From an uncultured Mediterranea sp. (lineage in GTDB: Bacteria; Bacteroidota; Bacteroidia; Bacteroidales; Bacteroidaceae): a stretch of DNA of 32,290 nt. Below, piece by piece: positions 1 through 9,313 of this stretch (position 1 is its first letter; every line of letters begins with the position of its first letter). The stretch spans positions 1-32,290 of the forward strand of contig CALZEQ010000040.1 of the NCBI GenBank assembly GCA_945641355.1, read 5' to 3'. The notes beneath the pieces were generated by a model. The model was not told the origin of the DNA. It saw only the letters and a list, made by a program, of their open reading frames with translations, and made no database searches. The translations under genes were made by a program, and so were the position numbers.

Positions 1-50
1 TCTATTCACTTTTTGGCGACAAAGGTAATGCAAATCTGAAAATAAACACG

Positions 51-58
51 TAACTTTG
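51..58 (+). promoter_or_regulatory. Putative leuS promoter -7 box
   Basis: TAACTTTG matches the Bacteroidetes -7 consensus TAnnTTTG and lies 80 nt before the leuS start. At the expected -33 distance there is only ATG (28-30) in place of TTG, so the upstream element is weak. The transcript would carry a leader of about 75 nt. Confidence 0.55.
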
Positions 59-69
59 CGCCGATTATC

Positions 70-90
70 AACCGGCTAATAACCGGTTTT
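70..90 (+). promoter_or_regulatory. leuS leader hairpin with short T-run
   Basis: AACCGG (70-75) pairs perfectly with CCGGTT (83-88) around a 7-nt loop, and the 3' arm runs into TTTT (87-90). This resembles a short intrinsic-terminator or attenuator stem. A third AACCGG copy (132-137), directly before the ATG, can pair with the same 3' arm. The pairings are visible in the sequence; a regulatory role is inference. Confidence 0.4.
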
Positions 91-138
91 AACAAGATAA
101 TAAACATAGTTTTCAACAAAATACTAATAACAACCGGT

Positions 139-2976
139 ATGGAATACAATTTCAGGGAGATTGAAAAGAAATGGCAGAAACGGTGGGCTGACAACAAAAC
201 CTACCAAGTGACGGAAGACGAAACGAAGCAGAAATACTATGTACTGAACATGTTCCCCTACCCCAGCGGTGCGGGCCTTCATGTAGGACATCCGTTAGGA
301 TACATCGCTTCGGACATTTATGCCCGCTACAAACGACTGCAAGGTTTCAATGTACTGAATCCTATGGGATACGATGCCTATGGACTGCCGGCTGAACAGT
401 ATGCCATACAGACCGGACAGCATCCGGCCATCACAACGGTCAACAACATCAACCGATACAGAGAGCAGCTGGACAAGATAGGATTCTCATTTGACTGGAA
501 TCGCGAAATACGCACCTGCGACCCGGAATACTATCACTGGACGCAATGGGCCTTCCAACAAATGTTCAACAGCTTCTATTGCAACACTTGCGCACAAGCC
601 AAACCCATCAGTAAACTGGTGGAACACTTTGCACAACAAGGTACGGAAGGACTGGACGTGGCTTGCAGCGAAGAACTGAACTTCAGTGCCGAAGAGTGGA
701 ATGCCAAGAGCGGAAAGGAACAACAGGAGATTCTGATGAACTACCGTATCGCCTATCTGGGCGAAACAATGGTCAACTGGTGTCCGCAACTGGGCACGGT
801 ACTGGCCAACGACGAAGTAGTTGACGGTGTGTCGGAACGCGGCGGATTCCCTGTCGTGCAGAAGAAGATGCGTCAGTGGTGCCTGCGCGTGTCAGCATAC
901 GCCCAACGCCTGTTGGACGGATTGGAGACGATTGACTGGACCGATTCGCTGAAAGAGACGCAACGTAACTGGATAGGACGCTCGGAAGGTACAGAAGTAC
1001 GGTTCAAGGTAAAAGATAGTGACCTGGAATTCACTATCTTCACTACACGTGCCGATACCATGTTCGGAGTCACTTTCATGGTGCTGGCACCCGAAAGCGA
1101 ACTGGTAGCCCAAGTGACTACCGATGCACAGAAAGCCGATGTAGATGCTTACCTGGAACGTACAAAGAAACGTACCGAACGCGAACGCATCAGCGACCGT
1201 AGTGTGACGGGGGTATTCACAGGCAGTTATGCCATCAACCCCTTTACAGGCGATGCGGTACCTATCTGGGTGAGCGACTATGTATTGGCCGGATACGGTA
1301 CAGGTGCTATCATGGCCGTACCTGCCCACGACAGCCGCGACTATGCTTTTGCCCGTCATTTCAACCTACCCATCGTTCCACTGGTAGAGGGATGCGATGT
1401 AAACGAAGAGAGCTTCGATGCCAAAGAGGGTATCGTATGCAACTCACCACGCGAAGGTGTCACTCCCTATTGCGACCTTTCACTGAACGGACTGACTATC
1501 AAGGAGGCTATTGCTGCCACCAAGAAGTATGTAAAAGAGCATCAGATGGGACGTGTCAAAGTAAACTATCGTCTGCGTGACGCCATCTTCAGCCGCCAAC
1601 GTTACTGGGGCGAACCTTTCCCTGTGTACTATAAGGAGGGCATGCCTTACATGATTCCGGAAAGCTGCCTGCCGTTGGAACTGCCCGAAGTGGCCAAGTT
1701 CCTGCCCACAGAGAGTGGCGAACCGCCTTTGGGACATGCCACACGCTGGGCTTGGGACACAGTGAACAACTGCGTGACAGACAATGACAAGATAGACAAC
1801 CAGACCATCTTCCCCTTGGAACTGAATACCATGCCTGGCTTTGCAGGTTCCAGTGCCTACTACTTGCGATACATGGATCCACACAACCACCAAGCCCTGG
1901 TAGACAAGAAGGTAGACGAATACTGGCGTAGTGTAGACCTCTACGTAGGAGGTACTGAACATGCTACAGGACACTTGATATACTCCCGATTCTGGAACAA
2001 GTTCCTGCACGACTTGGGTATATCAGCAGTGGAAGAACCCTTCCAAAAACTGGTGAATCAGGGTATGATTCAAGGACGAAGCAACTTTGTATATCGCATC
2101 AAAGATACCAATACATTTGTATCGTTGGGTCTGAAAGAGCAGTATGACACTACCCCACTCCACGTGGATGTGAACATCGTATCGAACGACATACTGGATG
2201 TAGAAGCCTTCAAGGCATGGCGACCGGAATACAACACGGCTGAATTCATTCTGGAAGATGGCAAATACGTCTGCGGATGGGCAGTTGAAAAGATGTCGAA
2301 ATCGATGTTCAACGTAGTGAATCCAGATATGATTGTAGAAAAATACGGCGCTGACACACTGCGTATGTACGAAATGTTCTTAGGTCCTGTAGAACAATCA
2401 AAGCCGTGGGACACAAACGGTATAGACGGTGTACACCGCTTCCTGAAAAAATTCTGGAGCCTCTTCTACGACCGCAACGGAAACTACCTAGTAACGGACG
2501 AATCCGCTACCAACGACGAGTGGAAAGCACTGCACAAACTGATAAAGAAGGTGACCGGCGACATTGAAACCTTCTCATACAACACCAGCATCAGTGCCTT
2601 CATGATCTGCGTCAACGAGTTGTCGGCTCTGAAATGCAACAAGAAGGAGGTATTGAGCCAACTGATTGTGACGCTGACTCCGTTTGCACCGCACGTGTGC
2701 GAAGAGCTGTGGGAGACATTGGGACAGAGCGGCAGCGTATGCGATGCCCAATGGCCGGCTTGGAACGAAGCCTATCTGGTAGAAAATACGGTGAACTACA
2801 CGGTATCGTTCAACGGAAAGGCACGCTTCAACAAAGAGTTTCCTACCGATGCTGATGCAGCTGCTATCCAAAGCGGTGTATTGGCCGATGAACGTTCGGA
2901 AAAATGGATGGAAGGAAAGAGTATCGTGAAAGTTATCGTGGTGCCCAAGAAGATTGTTAACATCGTAATCAAATAA
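139..2976 (+). CDS. leuS: Leucyl-tRNA synthetase
   Basis: Class I aminoacyl-tRNA synthetase that charges tRNA-Leu with leucine in the cytoplasm. The HIGH-type signature appears as HVGH near residue 50 and the second signature KMSKS at 718-722. The CP1 editing domain has the Thr-rich TTRADTMFG (302-310) and [12 protein letters not shown] ending at D398, the conserved aspartate that positions the amino group of mischarged substrate. At 945 aa it is longer than the roughly 860 aa of the E. coli enzyme. The extra length includes residues around 150-190 and the region before KMSKS. After NWCP the zinc-type CxxC pair of many homologues is missing (ERGG stands there). It is first in a probable operon with the YitT-family gene, 30 bp downstream. 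The start is the ATG following the AACCGGT element; no alternative is convincing. Confidence 0.97.
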   Translation: MEYNFREIEKKWQKRWADNKTYQVTEDETKQKYYVLNMFPYPSGAGLHVGHPLGYIASDIYARYKRLQGFNVLNPMGYDAYGLPAEQYAIQTGQHPAITTVNNINRYREQLDKIGFSFDWNREIRTCDPEYYHWTQWAFQQMFNSFYCNTCAQAKPISKLVEHFAQQGTEGLDVACSEELNFSAEEWNAKSGKEQQEILMNYRIAYLGETMVNWCPQLGTVLANDEVVDGVSERGGFPVVQKKMRQWCLRVSAYAQRLLDGLETIDWTDSLKETQRNWIGRSEGTEVRFKVKDSDLEFTIFTTRADTMFGVTFMVLAPESELVAQVTTDAQKADVDAYLERTKKRTERERISDRSVTGVFTGSYAINPFTGDAVPIWVSDYVLAGYGTGAIMAVPAHDSRDYAFARHFNLPIVPLVEGCDVNEESFDAKEGIVCNSPREGVTPYCDLSLNGLTIKEAIAATKKYVKEHQMGRVKVNYRLRDAIFSRQRYWGEPFPVYYKEGMPYMIPESCLPLELPEVAKFLPTESGEPPLGHATRWAWDTVNNCVTDNDKIDNQTIFPLELNTMPGFAGSSAYYLRYMDPHNHQALVDKKVDEYWRSVDLYVGGTEHATGHLIYSRFWNKFLHDLGISAVEEPFQKLVNQGMIQGRSNFVYRIKDTNTFVSLGLKEQYDTTPLHVDVNIVSNDILDVEAFKAWRPEYNTAEFILEDGKYVCGWAVEKMSKSMFNVVNPDMIVEKYGADTLRMYEMFLGPVEQSKPWDTNGIDGVHRFLKKFWSLFYDRNGNYLVTDESATNDEWKALHKLIKKVTGDIETFSYNTSISAFMICVNELSALKCNKKEVLSQLIVTLTPFAPHVCEELWETLGQSGSVCDAQWPAWNEAYLVENTVNYTVSFNGKARFNKEFPTDADAAAIQSGVLADERSEKWMEGKSIVKVIVVPKKIVNIVIK

Positions 2977-3006
2977 GAATTTTCCAATTTAATAAACTAA
3001 ACCATA

Positions 3007-3906
3007 ATGCAATTGAAGAAAAATCGAATGGAGCTGATGCGGGAGTTGAAAGACTATACCCTCATCACTTTCGGACTAATCTGTTATTCACTGGCGTGGT
3101 CAGCATTCTTGATTCCTTACCAGATTACTACCGGCGGAACCACCGGTATAGGTGCCATCATCTATTACGCAACCGGGTTCCCCATACAGTATTCGTACTT
3201 TATCATCAACGCCGTGCTGATGACGTTCGCCATCAAGATACTGGGACCGAAGTTCAGTATCAAGACCACGTATGCCATCTTCATGCTGACAGCTCTGTTG
3301 GAATTCTTCCAATGGTTAGTGAAGAATCCCGACGGTACCTTCCCACAATTGCTGGGACCCGGACAGGACTTCATGGCCTGTCTGATAGGTGCATCGATGT
3401 GTGGCATCGGTCTGGGTGTCGTATTCAATTGCAACGGTAGTACCGGTGGAACGGATATCATTGCGGCCATCATCAACAAGTATCACGACGTGACGTTAGG
3501 ACGCATGGTAATGGCCTGCGATGCCATGATCATCAGTTCGTGTTACTTCGTTTTTCATGACTGGAGACGGGTGATATTCGGTTTCGTAACCCTTTTCATC
3601 ATCGGCATCGTGCTGGACTATATCGTCAACAGTGCCCGCCAGTCGGTCCAATTCTTCATTTTCTCAAAGGAGTATGACAAGATTGCCGACCGCATCATCA
3701 AAGAGACACACCGAGGCGTGACGGTACTCGACGGTACCGGCTGGTACAGCAAAAACGGAGTCAAGGTATTGGTTGTACTGGCCTACAAACGCCAGTCGGT
3801 CGATATCTTCCGACTGGTGAAGGACATCGACCCCAATGCCTTCATCTCGCAGAGTTCGGTCATCGGCGTGTATGGCGAAGGATTCGACCGCCTGAAAGTG
3901 AAATGA
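3007..3906 (+). CDS. YitT-family membrane protein (DUF2179 C-terminus)
   Basis: Integral membrane protein of the YitT family, whose transported substrate, if any, is not established. The first 210 residues contain about five or six hydrophobic segments. They include the glycine/threonine-rich motifs [10 protein letters not shown] (41-50) and NGSTGGTD (143-150) typical of the family. The last 80 residues form the soluble, ACT-like DUF2179 domain ([15 protein letters not shown] onward), expected in the cytoplasm. Length (299 aa) is normal. It sits 30 bp after leuS and its TGA overlaps an upstream in-frame ATG of the next gene, so it is probably co-transcribed with both. An alternative start at M8 or M11 is possible. 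Confidence 0.88.
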   Translation: MQLKKNRMELMRELKDYTLITFGLICYSLAWSAFLIPYQITTGGTTGIGAIIYYATGFPIQYSYFIINAVLMTFAIKILGPKFSIKTTYAIFMLTALLEFFQWLVKNPDGTFPQLLGPGQDFMACLIGASMCGIGLGVVFNCNGSTGGTDIIAAIINKYHDVTLGRMVMACDAMIISSCYFVFHDWRRVIFGFVTLFIIGIVLDYIVNSARQSVQFFIFSKEYDKIADRIIKETHRGVTVLDGTGWYSKNGVKVLVVLAYKRQSVDIFRLVKDIDPNAFISQSSVIGVYGEGFDRLKVK

Positions 3907-3920
3907 TTAACATACACTAT

Positions 3921-4496
3921 ATGAAGAAATTTGTATTTGCCACAAACAACAATCATAAGCTGGAAGAAGTATCGGCCATCTTAGGAAATAAAGTAGAACT
4001 GCTCAGCATGAAAGAGATAGGATGTCATGACAACATTCCGGAAACTGCCGACACCCTGGAAGGAAACGCACTGCTGAAGGCAAGATACATCTATGACAAA
4101 TATCATACCGACTGCTTTGCTGACGATACGGGACTGGAAGTAGAGGCACTCAACGGTGCACCGGGTGTGTTCTCAGCCCGTTATGCAGGCGATGCGCACA
4201 ACTCGGAAGCCAACATGAACAAACTGTTGCTCGAACTGGAGGGATCTGACAATAGAAAAGCCCGTTTCCGTACTGTTTTTGCCTTGATTGTAAATGGCAA
4301 GGAACATATCTTCGAAGGGATAGTGAAAGGAGAAATCACGAAAGGAAAACATGGAACATCCGGATTTGGTTACGATCCTATCTTCTTGCCGGAAGGATAT
4401 ACGCAGACCTTTGCCGAAATGGGCAATGAACTGAAAAACAAAATCAGTCATCGGGCCGTAGCAACCAAAAAACTCTGCAACTTCATATTGAAGTAA
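3921..4496 (+). CDS. rdgB: Non-canonical purine NTP pyrophosphatase (RdgB/HAM1)
   Basis: Hydrolyses dITP, XTP and related deaminated nucleotides to monophosphates, keeping them out of DNA and RNA. Visible family motifs are the substrate-binding [11 protein letters not shown] at the N-terminus, FADDTGLEV with the metal-binding/catalytic D68-D69, the [10 protein letters not shown] loop, GFGYDPIF, and ISHRAVA near the C-terminus. The protein is 191 aa, which is usual. The ATG at 3921 is preferred because [10 protein letters not shown] is the family's normal N-terminus. An in-frame ATG at 3903, overlapping the upstream stop as ATGA, would add six residues and could couple translation. It is the last gene of the leuS-yitT-rdgB group and ends at a strong hairpin. 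Confidence 0.95.
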   Translation: MKKFVFATNNNHKLEEVSAILGNKVELLSMKEIGCHDNIPETADTLEGNALLKARYIYDKYHTDCFADDTGLEVEALNGAPGVFSARYAGDAHNSEANMNKLLLELEGSDNRKARFRTVFALIVNGKEHIFEGIVKGEITKGKHGTSGFGYDPIFLPEGYTQTFAEMGNELKNKISHRAVATKKLCNFILK

Positions 4497-4504
4497 TATA
4501 GTAA

Positions 4505-4530
4505 TATGGGCGGAAACTGTTCCGCCCATA
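4505..4530. terminator. Bidirectional terminator between rdgB and nadA
   Basis: A perfect 11-bp GC-rich stem (4505-4515 with 4520-4530) with a 4-nt loop ACTG lies between the convergent stop codons of rdgB and nadA. No long T-run follows on either side, only short A/T-rich sequence. Position and symmetry support a shared terminator for both operons. Confidence 0.75.
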
Positions 4531-4538
4531 CTTATATC

Positions 4539-5477
4539 TTAAAGTCCCAGCTTGGCCGAAATCTCCAGCATACGCTGGATAGGCTTCACTGCCTTCTTGG
4601 CAATTTCAGGGTCAACGGTGATTTCGGGAGTCTCGTTTTTCAAGCAGTCATACAGTTTCTGCAGCGTATTGAGGCGCATATAACTGCATTCGTTGCAGGC
4701 ACAGGTGCTATCGTGGGGAGGAGCAGGAATGAACGTAGTGTCGGGACATTTCTTCTGCATCTCGTGCAGGATGCCCGATTCAGTTGCCACGATATACTCC
4801 TTCTCGGGATGGGCTACCGCATACTTCAACAAGGCAGCCGTAGAACCTACCACATCGGCCAACTTCAATACAGCTCCCTTACACTCGGGATGAGCCAATA
4901 CCAATGCCTGCGGGTGCTCACGCTTTATTTCCACAATCTTTTCAACAGAGAATTGCTCGTGTACATGACACGCTCCATCCCATAATAACATATTCCGACC
5001 GGTGATGCTGTTGATATAATTACCCAGATTTCTATCCGGTCCAAAGATTATTTTCTCATCTTTGGGGAAACTTTCCACAATCTGACGGGCATTGGTAGAG
5101 GTAACCACCACATCGGTAACGGCCTTTACAGCCGCTGTGGTATTCACATAAGAGATGACTGTATGGTCGGGGTGCTCATTGACAAACTGTGCAAACTTGT
5201 CGGCCGGACAACTGTCGGCCAGCGAACAGCCTGCTGTCATATCGGGTACCAATACCTTCTTGTCAGGACAGAGTACTTTGGCAGTCTCACCCATGAAGTG
5301 TACTCCACACATCACGATGATGTCTGCTTCTGTTTTGGCCGCCCATTGGGCCAATGCCAGGCTATCGCCTACATAGTCGGCTATATCCTGTATCTCACCC
5401 TTCTGGTAGTAGTGACCCAGAATCAGCGCATTTTTCTCTTTCTTCAATTGCTTGATAGCTTCAATCAGATTATCCAT
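4539..5477 (-). CDS. nadA: Quinolinate synthase A
   Basis: Condenses iminoaspartate with dihydroxyacetone phosphate to quinolinate in de novo NAD synthesis, using a [4Fe-4S] cluster. The three expected cluster cysteines are visible: C84 in TAGCSLADSC, C199 in LAHPECKG, and C264 in CNECSYMRLNTL. Other family motifs include GHYYQ near residue 21 and STAALLKYA near 212. The 312-aa length fits the shorter NadA class. It is monocistronic here; the partners nadB and nadC are not in the window. It is transcribed convergently to rdgB and divergently from the RNA methyltransferase gene. The long upstream region carries two palindromes that may be control sites. Confidence 0.97.
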   Translation of the reverse strand: MDNLIEAIKQLKKEKNALILGHYYQKGEIQDIADYVGDSLALAQWAAKTEADIIVMCGVHFMGETAKVLCPDKKVLVPDMTAGCSLADSCPADKFAQFVNEHPDHTVISYVNTTAAVKAVTDVVVTSTNARQIVESFPKDEKIIFGPDRNLGNYINSITGRNMLLWDGACHVHEQFSVEKIVEIKREHPQALVLAHPECKGAVLKLADVVGSTAALLKYAVAHPEKEYIVATESGILHEMQKKCPDTTFIPAPPHDSTCACNECSYMRLNTLQKLYDCLKNETPEITVDPEIAKKAVKPIQRMLEISAKLGL

Positions 5478-5693
5478 AATTATATTTATTGATTTCTTTT
5501 CTTAAAATAAAATTCCCCTTTATGGTGATGTTAGCTTGTTAATAGTGTGGAGAAATAAATCATTTTTTTCTTGTCTGATAAGTTATTAGTACAAGGGAGA
5601 AAATCATCCACTCGTTTTCAACTGTCAAAATGGCTTTCTATCTATTGATGTCAAGCAGTTTATTTATTTATCCCCCTACTCTATCAACACGCT

Positions 5694-5721
5694 GTTAATT
5701 AACTGCAAAGTTAATAACTTT
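5694..5721 (-). promoter_or_regulatory. Tandem palindromes overlapping a putative nadA -7 box
   Basis: GTTAATTAAC (5694-5703) is a perfect 10-bp palindrome. AAAGTTA-A-TAACTTT (5707-5721) is a perfect 15-bp one with a single central base. The second overlaps TAACTTTG read on the minus strand (5713 to 5706), a match to the -7 consensus facing nadA. There is no -33 TTG at the normal distance. The arrangement suggests a repressor or activator site for nadA, but the regulator is unknown. Confidence 0.4.
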
Positions 5722-5917
5722 CGTCGTATAAATCTTTGCGGGAAGGCTGAAAAATATGTTTAAAGTAACTTAGAAAATTCAGACTAACTTTTTTGCTTTG
5801 TTCATTGGTATCTCTGCATATACGTTTTCCTGAATGATGCAACTCTTTTTTCTAAAAATCTTTCCCCTTGCTATCGACAGCTTTTCAACGCTTATCAACG
5901 GGGTTTTAAACATGGAA

Positions 5918-5949
5918 TTTGTACTTGACAGGCATTTTGTCTATATTTG
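5918..5949 (+). promoter_or_regulatory. Consensus promoter for the TrmH-family gene
   Basis: TTTG (5918-5921), a 20-bp spacer, then TATATTTG (5942-5949): an exact match to the Bacteroidetes primary-sigma promoter. Transcription should begin near 5955. This leaves a leader of about 15 nt before the ATG at 5972 and rules out the upstream in-frame starts at 5834 and 5912 for this promoter. Confidence 0.8.
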
Positions 5950-5971
5950 CAGAAGAAAGTATGCAGTAAGT

Positions 5972-6505
5972 ATGGAACATCGTAAGTTAAAGGTTACAGA
6001 GCTGAACAGAATCAGTGTGGAAGAGTTTAAGGAGGCACAAAAGTTGCCTTTGGTGATAGTGTTGGACAACGTCAGAAGTCTGCATAACATCGGTTCGGTG
6101 TTTCGTACATCGGATGCTTTCCGTATAGAGTGTATTTATCTGTGTGGAATCACAGCCACCCCACCCCATCCTGAGATGCACAAGACGGCTTTAGGAGCGG
6201 AATTTACTGTTGATTGGAAGTATGTTGAAAACACTGTGGAAGCGGTTGATAAACTAAAGTCAGATGGGTATATAGTCTATTCGGTAGAACAGGCAGAAGG
6301 CAGTATCATGCTGGATGAATTGATGTTGGACAAGGAGAGAAAGTATGCTGTAGTGATGGGAAACGAGGTGAAAGGAGTGCAGCAAGAGGTCATCGACCAT
6401 TCAGATGGATGTATAGAGATTCCTCAATACGGTACCAAACATTCGTTGAATGTGTCTGTTACGGCAGGCATTGTCATTTGGGATTTGTTCAAGAAACTGG
6501 CATAA
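5972..6505 (+). CDS. TrmH/SpoU-family RNA methyltransferase
   Basis: SPOUT-fold enzyme expected to methylate the ribose 2'-OH of a tRNA or rRNA nucleotide using S-adenosylmethionine. The trefoil-knot motifs are all present: motif 1 LDNVRSLHNIGSVFRT with N39 and R45, motif 2 VVMGNEVKG, and motif 3 IPQYGTKHSLNVSVTAGI. At 177 aa it consists almost only of the SPOUT domain, without the L30e-like N-terminal substrate domain of larger members, so the target cannot be named. The ATG at 5972 was chosen because a consensus promoter lies just upstream; longer frames would start inside or before it. It converges on the histidine kinase gene with only 14 bp between. Confidence 0.92.
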   Translation: MEHRKLKVTELNRISVEEFKEAQKLPLVIVLDNVRSLHNIGSVFRTSDAFRIECIYLCGITATPPHPEMHKTALGAEFTVDWKYVENTVEAVDKLKSDGYIVYSVEQAEGSIMLDELMLDKERKYAVVMGNEVKGVQQEVIDHSDGCIEIPQYGTKHSLNVSVTAGIVIWDLFKKLA

Positions 6506-6519
6506 GCATCCGCAAGTTA

Positions 6520-8490
6520 TCAACTTTCCTGCTCATAACGATGTTCATAAGGGATGGTAAAGATAAACCGTGCTCCCTCTTTATAGGTAGGGTCTATCCA
6601 GATTTTACCACCTAATTTGTCTACGGTAATCTGGCAGATAGAGAGTCCCAATCCGGTACCTTGTGCAAATTCGTTCAGTTTGTGAAAGCGTTCGAATACG
6701 GCAGTCTGTTTTTCTAAGGGAATGCCGCAACCGCTGTCGGTGACTGAGAAACGCCATTGCTTTTGCTCTTCATCCGGTTCTACGTTCAACAGAATGAAAC
6801 CTTGTTTCGTAAATTTGGCCGCATTGCCTATCAGGTTGACAAGCACCTGTTGCAACCGTATGTTGTCGGTTTCGGCTACAATGGTGGTTGTGGGGTGTCT
6901 GAAAGTGAGTTGTACCTCTTTGCGTACGTTGGGTTGCATACCTGCTACAATGTTTTCACAGGTCGGTACAAGATCTTGTTTCTTGAATCGGAAGTTCTGT
7001 CTTCCTGATTCCAATCTGGAGAGATCCAGGATATCATTAATTAACTTCAATAGCAGGTCAGAGTTGTAGGATATAATGTTTACATACTCTTTCAGGTCTT
7101 TGTTCTCTTTAATCTCCTCTTCCAGAATGGTAGAGAAGCCTACGATGGCATTCAGTGGTGTGCGTATTTCGTGACTCATGTTGGAGATGAATGCTGACTT
7201 CAGCCGGTTGCTCTCTTCTGCTTTCTCCTTGGCTATGCGCAGTTCGTACTCCGAGTGTTGCAGATTCTTCTTATCCTCCTCCAGTTTGTTTTTCAACTGG
7301 CGTATGTGCCATGAATAGCGTATAGATGCCAGAAAACCGATGGTCAGCAGACTGATGACCAACAGAATAAGTAACAAGTACCATTGGTATGTATGGAAGA
7401 ACTCTTTCCAGTGTGAGTTTTCGTTGTAGAAGAAGCTGTTTTCGGGCAACAGTTTTTTCTTCAGGTTGAACTCTTTTATCCGTTTCAAATCAAAGCTATA
7501 TCCATTGGACATACAAAGGATATTGGAAGGTAGGTTTTCATCTCCCATATCAATGAAATGATAGAGGTAGTTGGCCAGTTTTTTCTCTATCTCTTCCTGA
7601 TATTGTGGTACAGAACCTCCAATGCACCAGTAACCCATGCCTGTGCCTGTCAGACTGAAGACGGGAAGCTGGCTGTTTGCTTTTCGGAACAGATAGTCGG
7701 CATTGTTCATATAGATGACATTGTCCTTGTCCAACCGCCATACACACAAGATGGAGACACTCTGTTCGGGAATGGCGGCTATACGTTTCAACGCATTCTT
7801 TAGGTTTATCCGACTGCCGTCTATCTCTATGATGTTCATTTCCGGGTAGCTGGATTGAAGTGTCTGTCTGACTATCTGTTTTTCACTCAGTCCGGTATAG
7901 GTGTTGTCGCTGATAGTAACTATATTTCTGGTATCGGGAAAGAGGTGTTTTATCAGGTTACAATCAGAGTCTATGTCATATTCGTAGAATCTGAAAAACT
8001 TGACGTTGAATGATTCTGAAAGTTTCAGAAAGTCTACGGTCTTCACCTTTTCAGTATCTTCTGTTTGCAGACAAGGTATATTTCTGTTGTTCAATGTGGC
8101 TCCGTATCGCTGTCCTCTGAAGCAAGCAATCGGTATTTTTTTGTATTTTTCTTCCGGCATTGAGAAATAGCATGCCCAGGCTTCCGGACCCAGCAGAATG
8201 ATGAATTTCGGATTGGGATGTTTTTTCAGTATCTTTTTCATTCGGTTGAACCACAATGACTGTTCATCAAGCGAGTGGCAGGCAAGCGATTCGACTACCG
8301 TCAGACACTTGCCATCTAACTTCATATATTCGTTGATAAAGTTGGAAATAAAGGTATAAGTATACTTGCTTTCGTGATTGTACGAACTGATAATCAATAC
8401 CTCACCTCTGTCTGTTTCCTGTTGGGCAACTATATGGACAGAGGATAAACAAAAATAGACAAAAATAAAAAACTGTATATGCTTCTTCAT
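6520..8490 (-). CDS. Sensor histidine kinase with periplasmic-binding-like sensor
   Basis: Membrane sensor kinase. Residues 1-22 are a signal peptide. About 30-340 form an exported region resembling ABC-type substrate-binding sensor domains (EVLIISSYNHES near the start, FIILLGPEAW near 95-105). One transmembrane helix spans about 368-392, followed by a short charged coiled coil. The HisKA domain has the phospho-acceptor H440 in NMSHEIRTPLN. The ATPase domain has the N box around N556 (NLIGNAAKF), DSGCGIP and GTGLGLS. The 656-aa protein stops after the ATPase domain, with no receiver or DNA-binding domain, and no response regulator lies nearby, so its partner is elsewhere. Minus-strand -7-like boxes at 8520-8527 and 8540-8547 suggest its own promoter, although DUF4294 lies 84 bp upstream on the same strand. 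The ligand is unknown. Confidence 0.93.
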   Translation of the reverse strand: MKKHIQFFIFVYFCLSSVHIVAQQETDRGEVLIISSYNHESKYTYTFISNFINEYMKLDGKCLTVVESLACHSLDEQSLWFNRMKKILKKHPNPKFIILLGPEAWACYFSMPEEKYKKIPIACFRGQRYGATLNNRNIPCLQTEDTEKVKTVDFLKLSESFNVKFFRFYEYDIDSDCNLIKHLFPDTRNIVTISDNTYTGLSEKQIVRQTLQSSYPEMNIIEIDGSRINLKNALKRIAAIPEQSVSILCVWRLDKDNVIYMNNADYLFRKANSQLPVFSLTGTGMGYWCIGGSVPQYQEEIEKKLANYLYHFIDMGDENLPSNILCMSNGYSFDLKRIKEFNLKKKLLPENSFFYNENSHWKEFFHTYQWYLLLILLVISLLTIGFLASIRYSWHIRQLKNKLEEDKKNLQHSEYELRIAKEKAEESNRLKSAFISNMSHEIRTPLNAIVGFSTILEEEIKENKDLKEYVNIISYNSDLLLKLINDILDLSRLESGRQNFRFKKQDLVPTCENIVAGMQPNVRKEVQLTFRHPTTTIVAETDNIRLQQVLVNLIGNAAKFTKQGFILLNVEPDEEQKQWRFSVTDSGCGIPLEKQTAVFERFHKLNEFAQGTGLGLSICQITVDKLGGKIWIDPTYKEGARFIFTIPYEHRYEQES

Positions 8491-8574
8491 AGCCTGGCTA
8501 TATTTGTTTGTTTGATGGCCAAAATTAGGTAAAATAATTCAAATATAAAACAAAGGGAAGAAGTAAATGATGTT

Positions 8575-9195
8575 TTATAGTTGTCCGCTTTCTACCATCA
8601 GTATGATTCGTTCGGTCAGTGCATCATCGCCGGTAGCGTCGTACTCCTTTTTCAGACTGGCACCAAACAGGGCGGCAAATGTCTGATACATGCCGGCTTT
8701 AAAGGGACCCATAAAGGCCTTTACCAGTTCATATCCGGTTGAGTTGGTTTGCCGGTCAACCAGCTTTATCAGCAGCTTTCCCTGTGCGAAGGTCAGTTTT
8801 TTCAGTCGGGGCGTATATTGTTCTTTCAGACTTTTCTCTACGGCTTTGATGTGTCGCTGGCGGGCCTTCTCGTTGGGAAGGGTTTGCAAGTATTCATACG
8901 TTTCGATAACGGCCCGGTTCACCTCCTTGGAGATGGGCAGTACCTTCTTGACATCGCGTATCAGTTTCTGGTATTTGGCAACTTCCCGTTTGTTCTTGAA
9001 TTTCAGTGGTTTGAAAATATAGACGGTAGGTAGTTTGACATACGGAATGGTATCTCCCTGGTATACACACATCGGTGTCAGATGGATGGTTTGCTGCAGA
9101 TTGCCATTGGCATCTTGGCGGCGCTGCGCCAGACACGTCAGACAGCTACATCCACAAAAGAGTGTGAATACTATGAGGTTAAGTCGTATGTCCAT
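8575..9195 (-). CDS. DUF4294 domain protein, exported
   Basis: A 206-aa protein of the Bacteroidetes-specific DUF4294 family, function unknown. The N-terminus is a hydrophobic export signal ending in CLAQ. The cysteines at CGCSC leave a lipoprotein signal possible, but the LAQ ending fits ordinary signal peptidase cleavage better. The mature part has the segment TIPYVKLPTVYIF, then a basic helical stretch (about residues 70-150), ending TERIILMVESGQL. It is divergent from the HhH/barrel-like gene and upstream of the kinase on the same strand. A TAATTTTG box lies only 5 bp before the ATG (9200-9207), which would give an almost leaderless transcript. Confidence 0.82.
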   Translation of the reverse strand: MDIRLNLIVFTLFCGCSCLTCLAQRRQDANGNLQQTIHLTPMCVYQGDTIPYVKLPTVYIFKPLKFKNKREVAKYQKLIRDVKKVLPISKEVNRAVIETYEYLQTLPNEKARQRHIKAVEKSLKEQYTPRLKKLTFAQGKLLIKLVDRQTNSTGYELVKAFMGPFKAGMYQTFAALFGASLKKEYDATGDDALTERIILMVESGQL

Positions 9196-9313
9196 GCTGC
9201 AAAATTACACCATTCTATGGAAATACTCTTTTCTTTCCTTCTTTCTTTATAGTAAATTTTATATTTTCGTGTGATTTTTGAAAAAGAGTCTCTCAAAACA
9301 AACAGTCGGGTAA

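Larger units (their letters stand above)
5478..5971. other. Divergent intergenic region nadA / RNA methyltransferase
   Basis: This AT-rich 494-bp region has no convincing coding sequence. A reading frame extends from 5834 into the methyltransferase gene, but it crosses that gene's promoter and looks non-coding. I see two palindromes at 5694-5721 with a minus-strand -7 box, and a full plus-strand promoter at 5918-5949. No known riboswitch pattern was recognised. Confidence 0.6.

Noticed and set aside
5478..5833. NAD or other riboswitch in the nadA leader
   Set aside because: No conserved stem pattern of a known class was recognised; only short DNA palindromes are clear.
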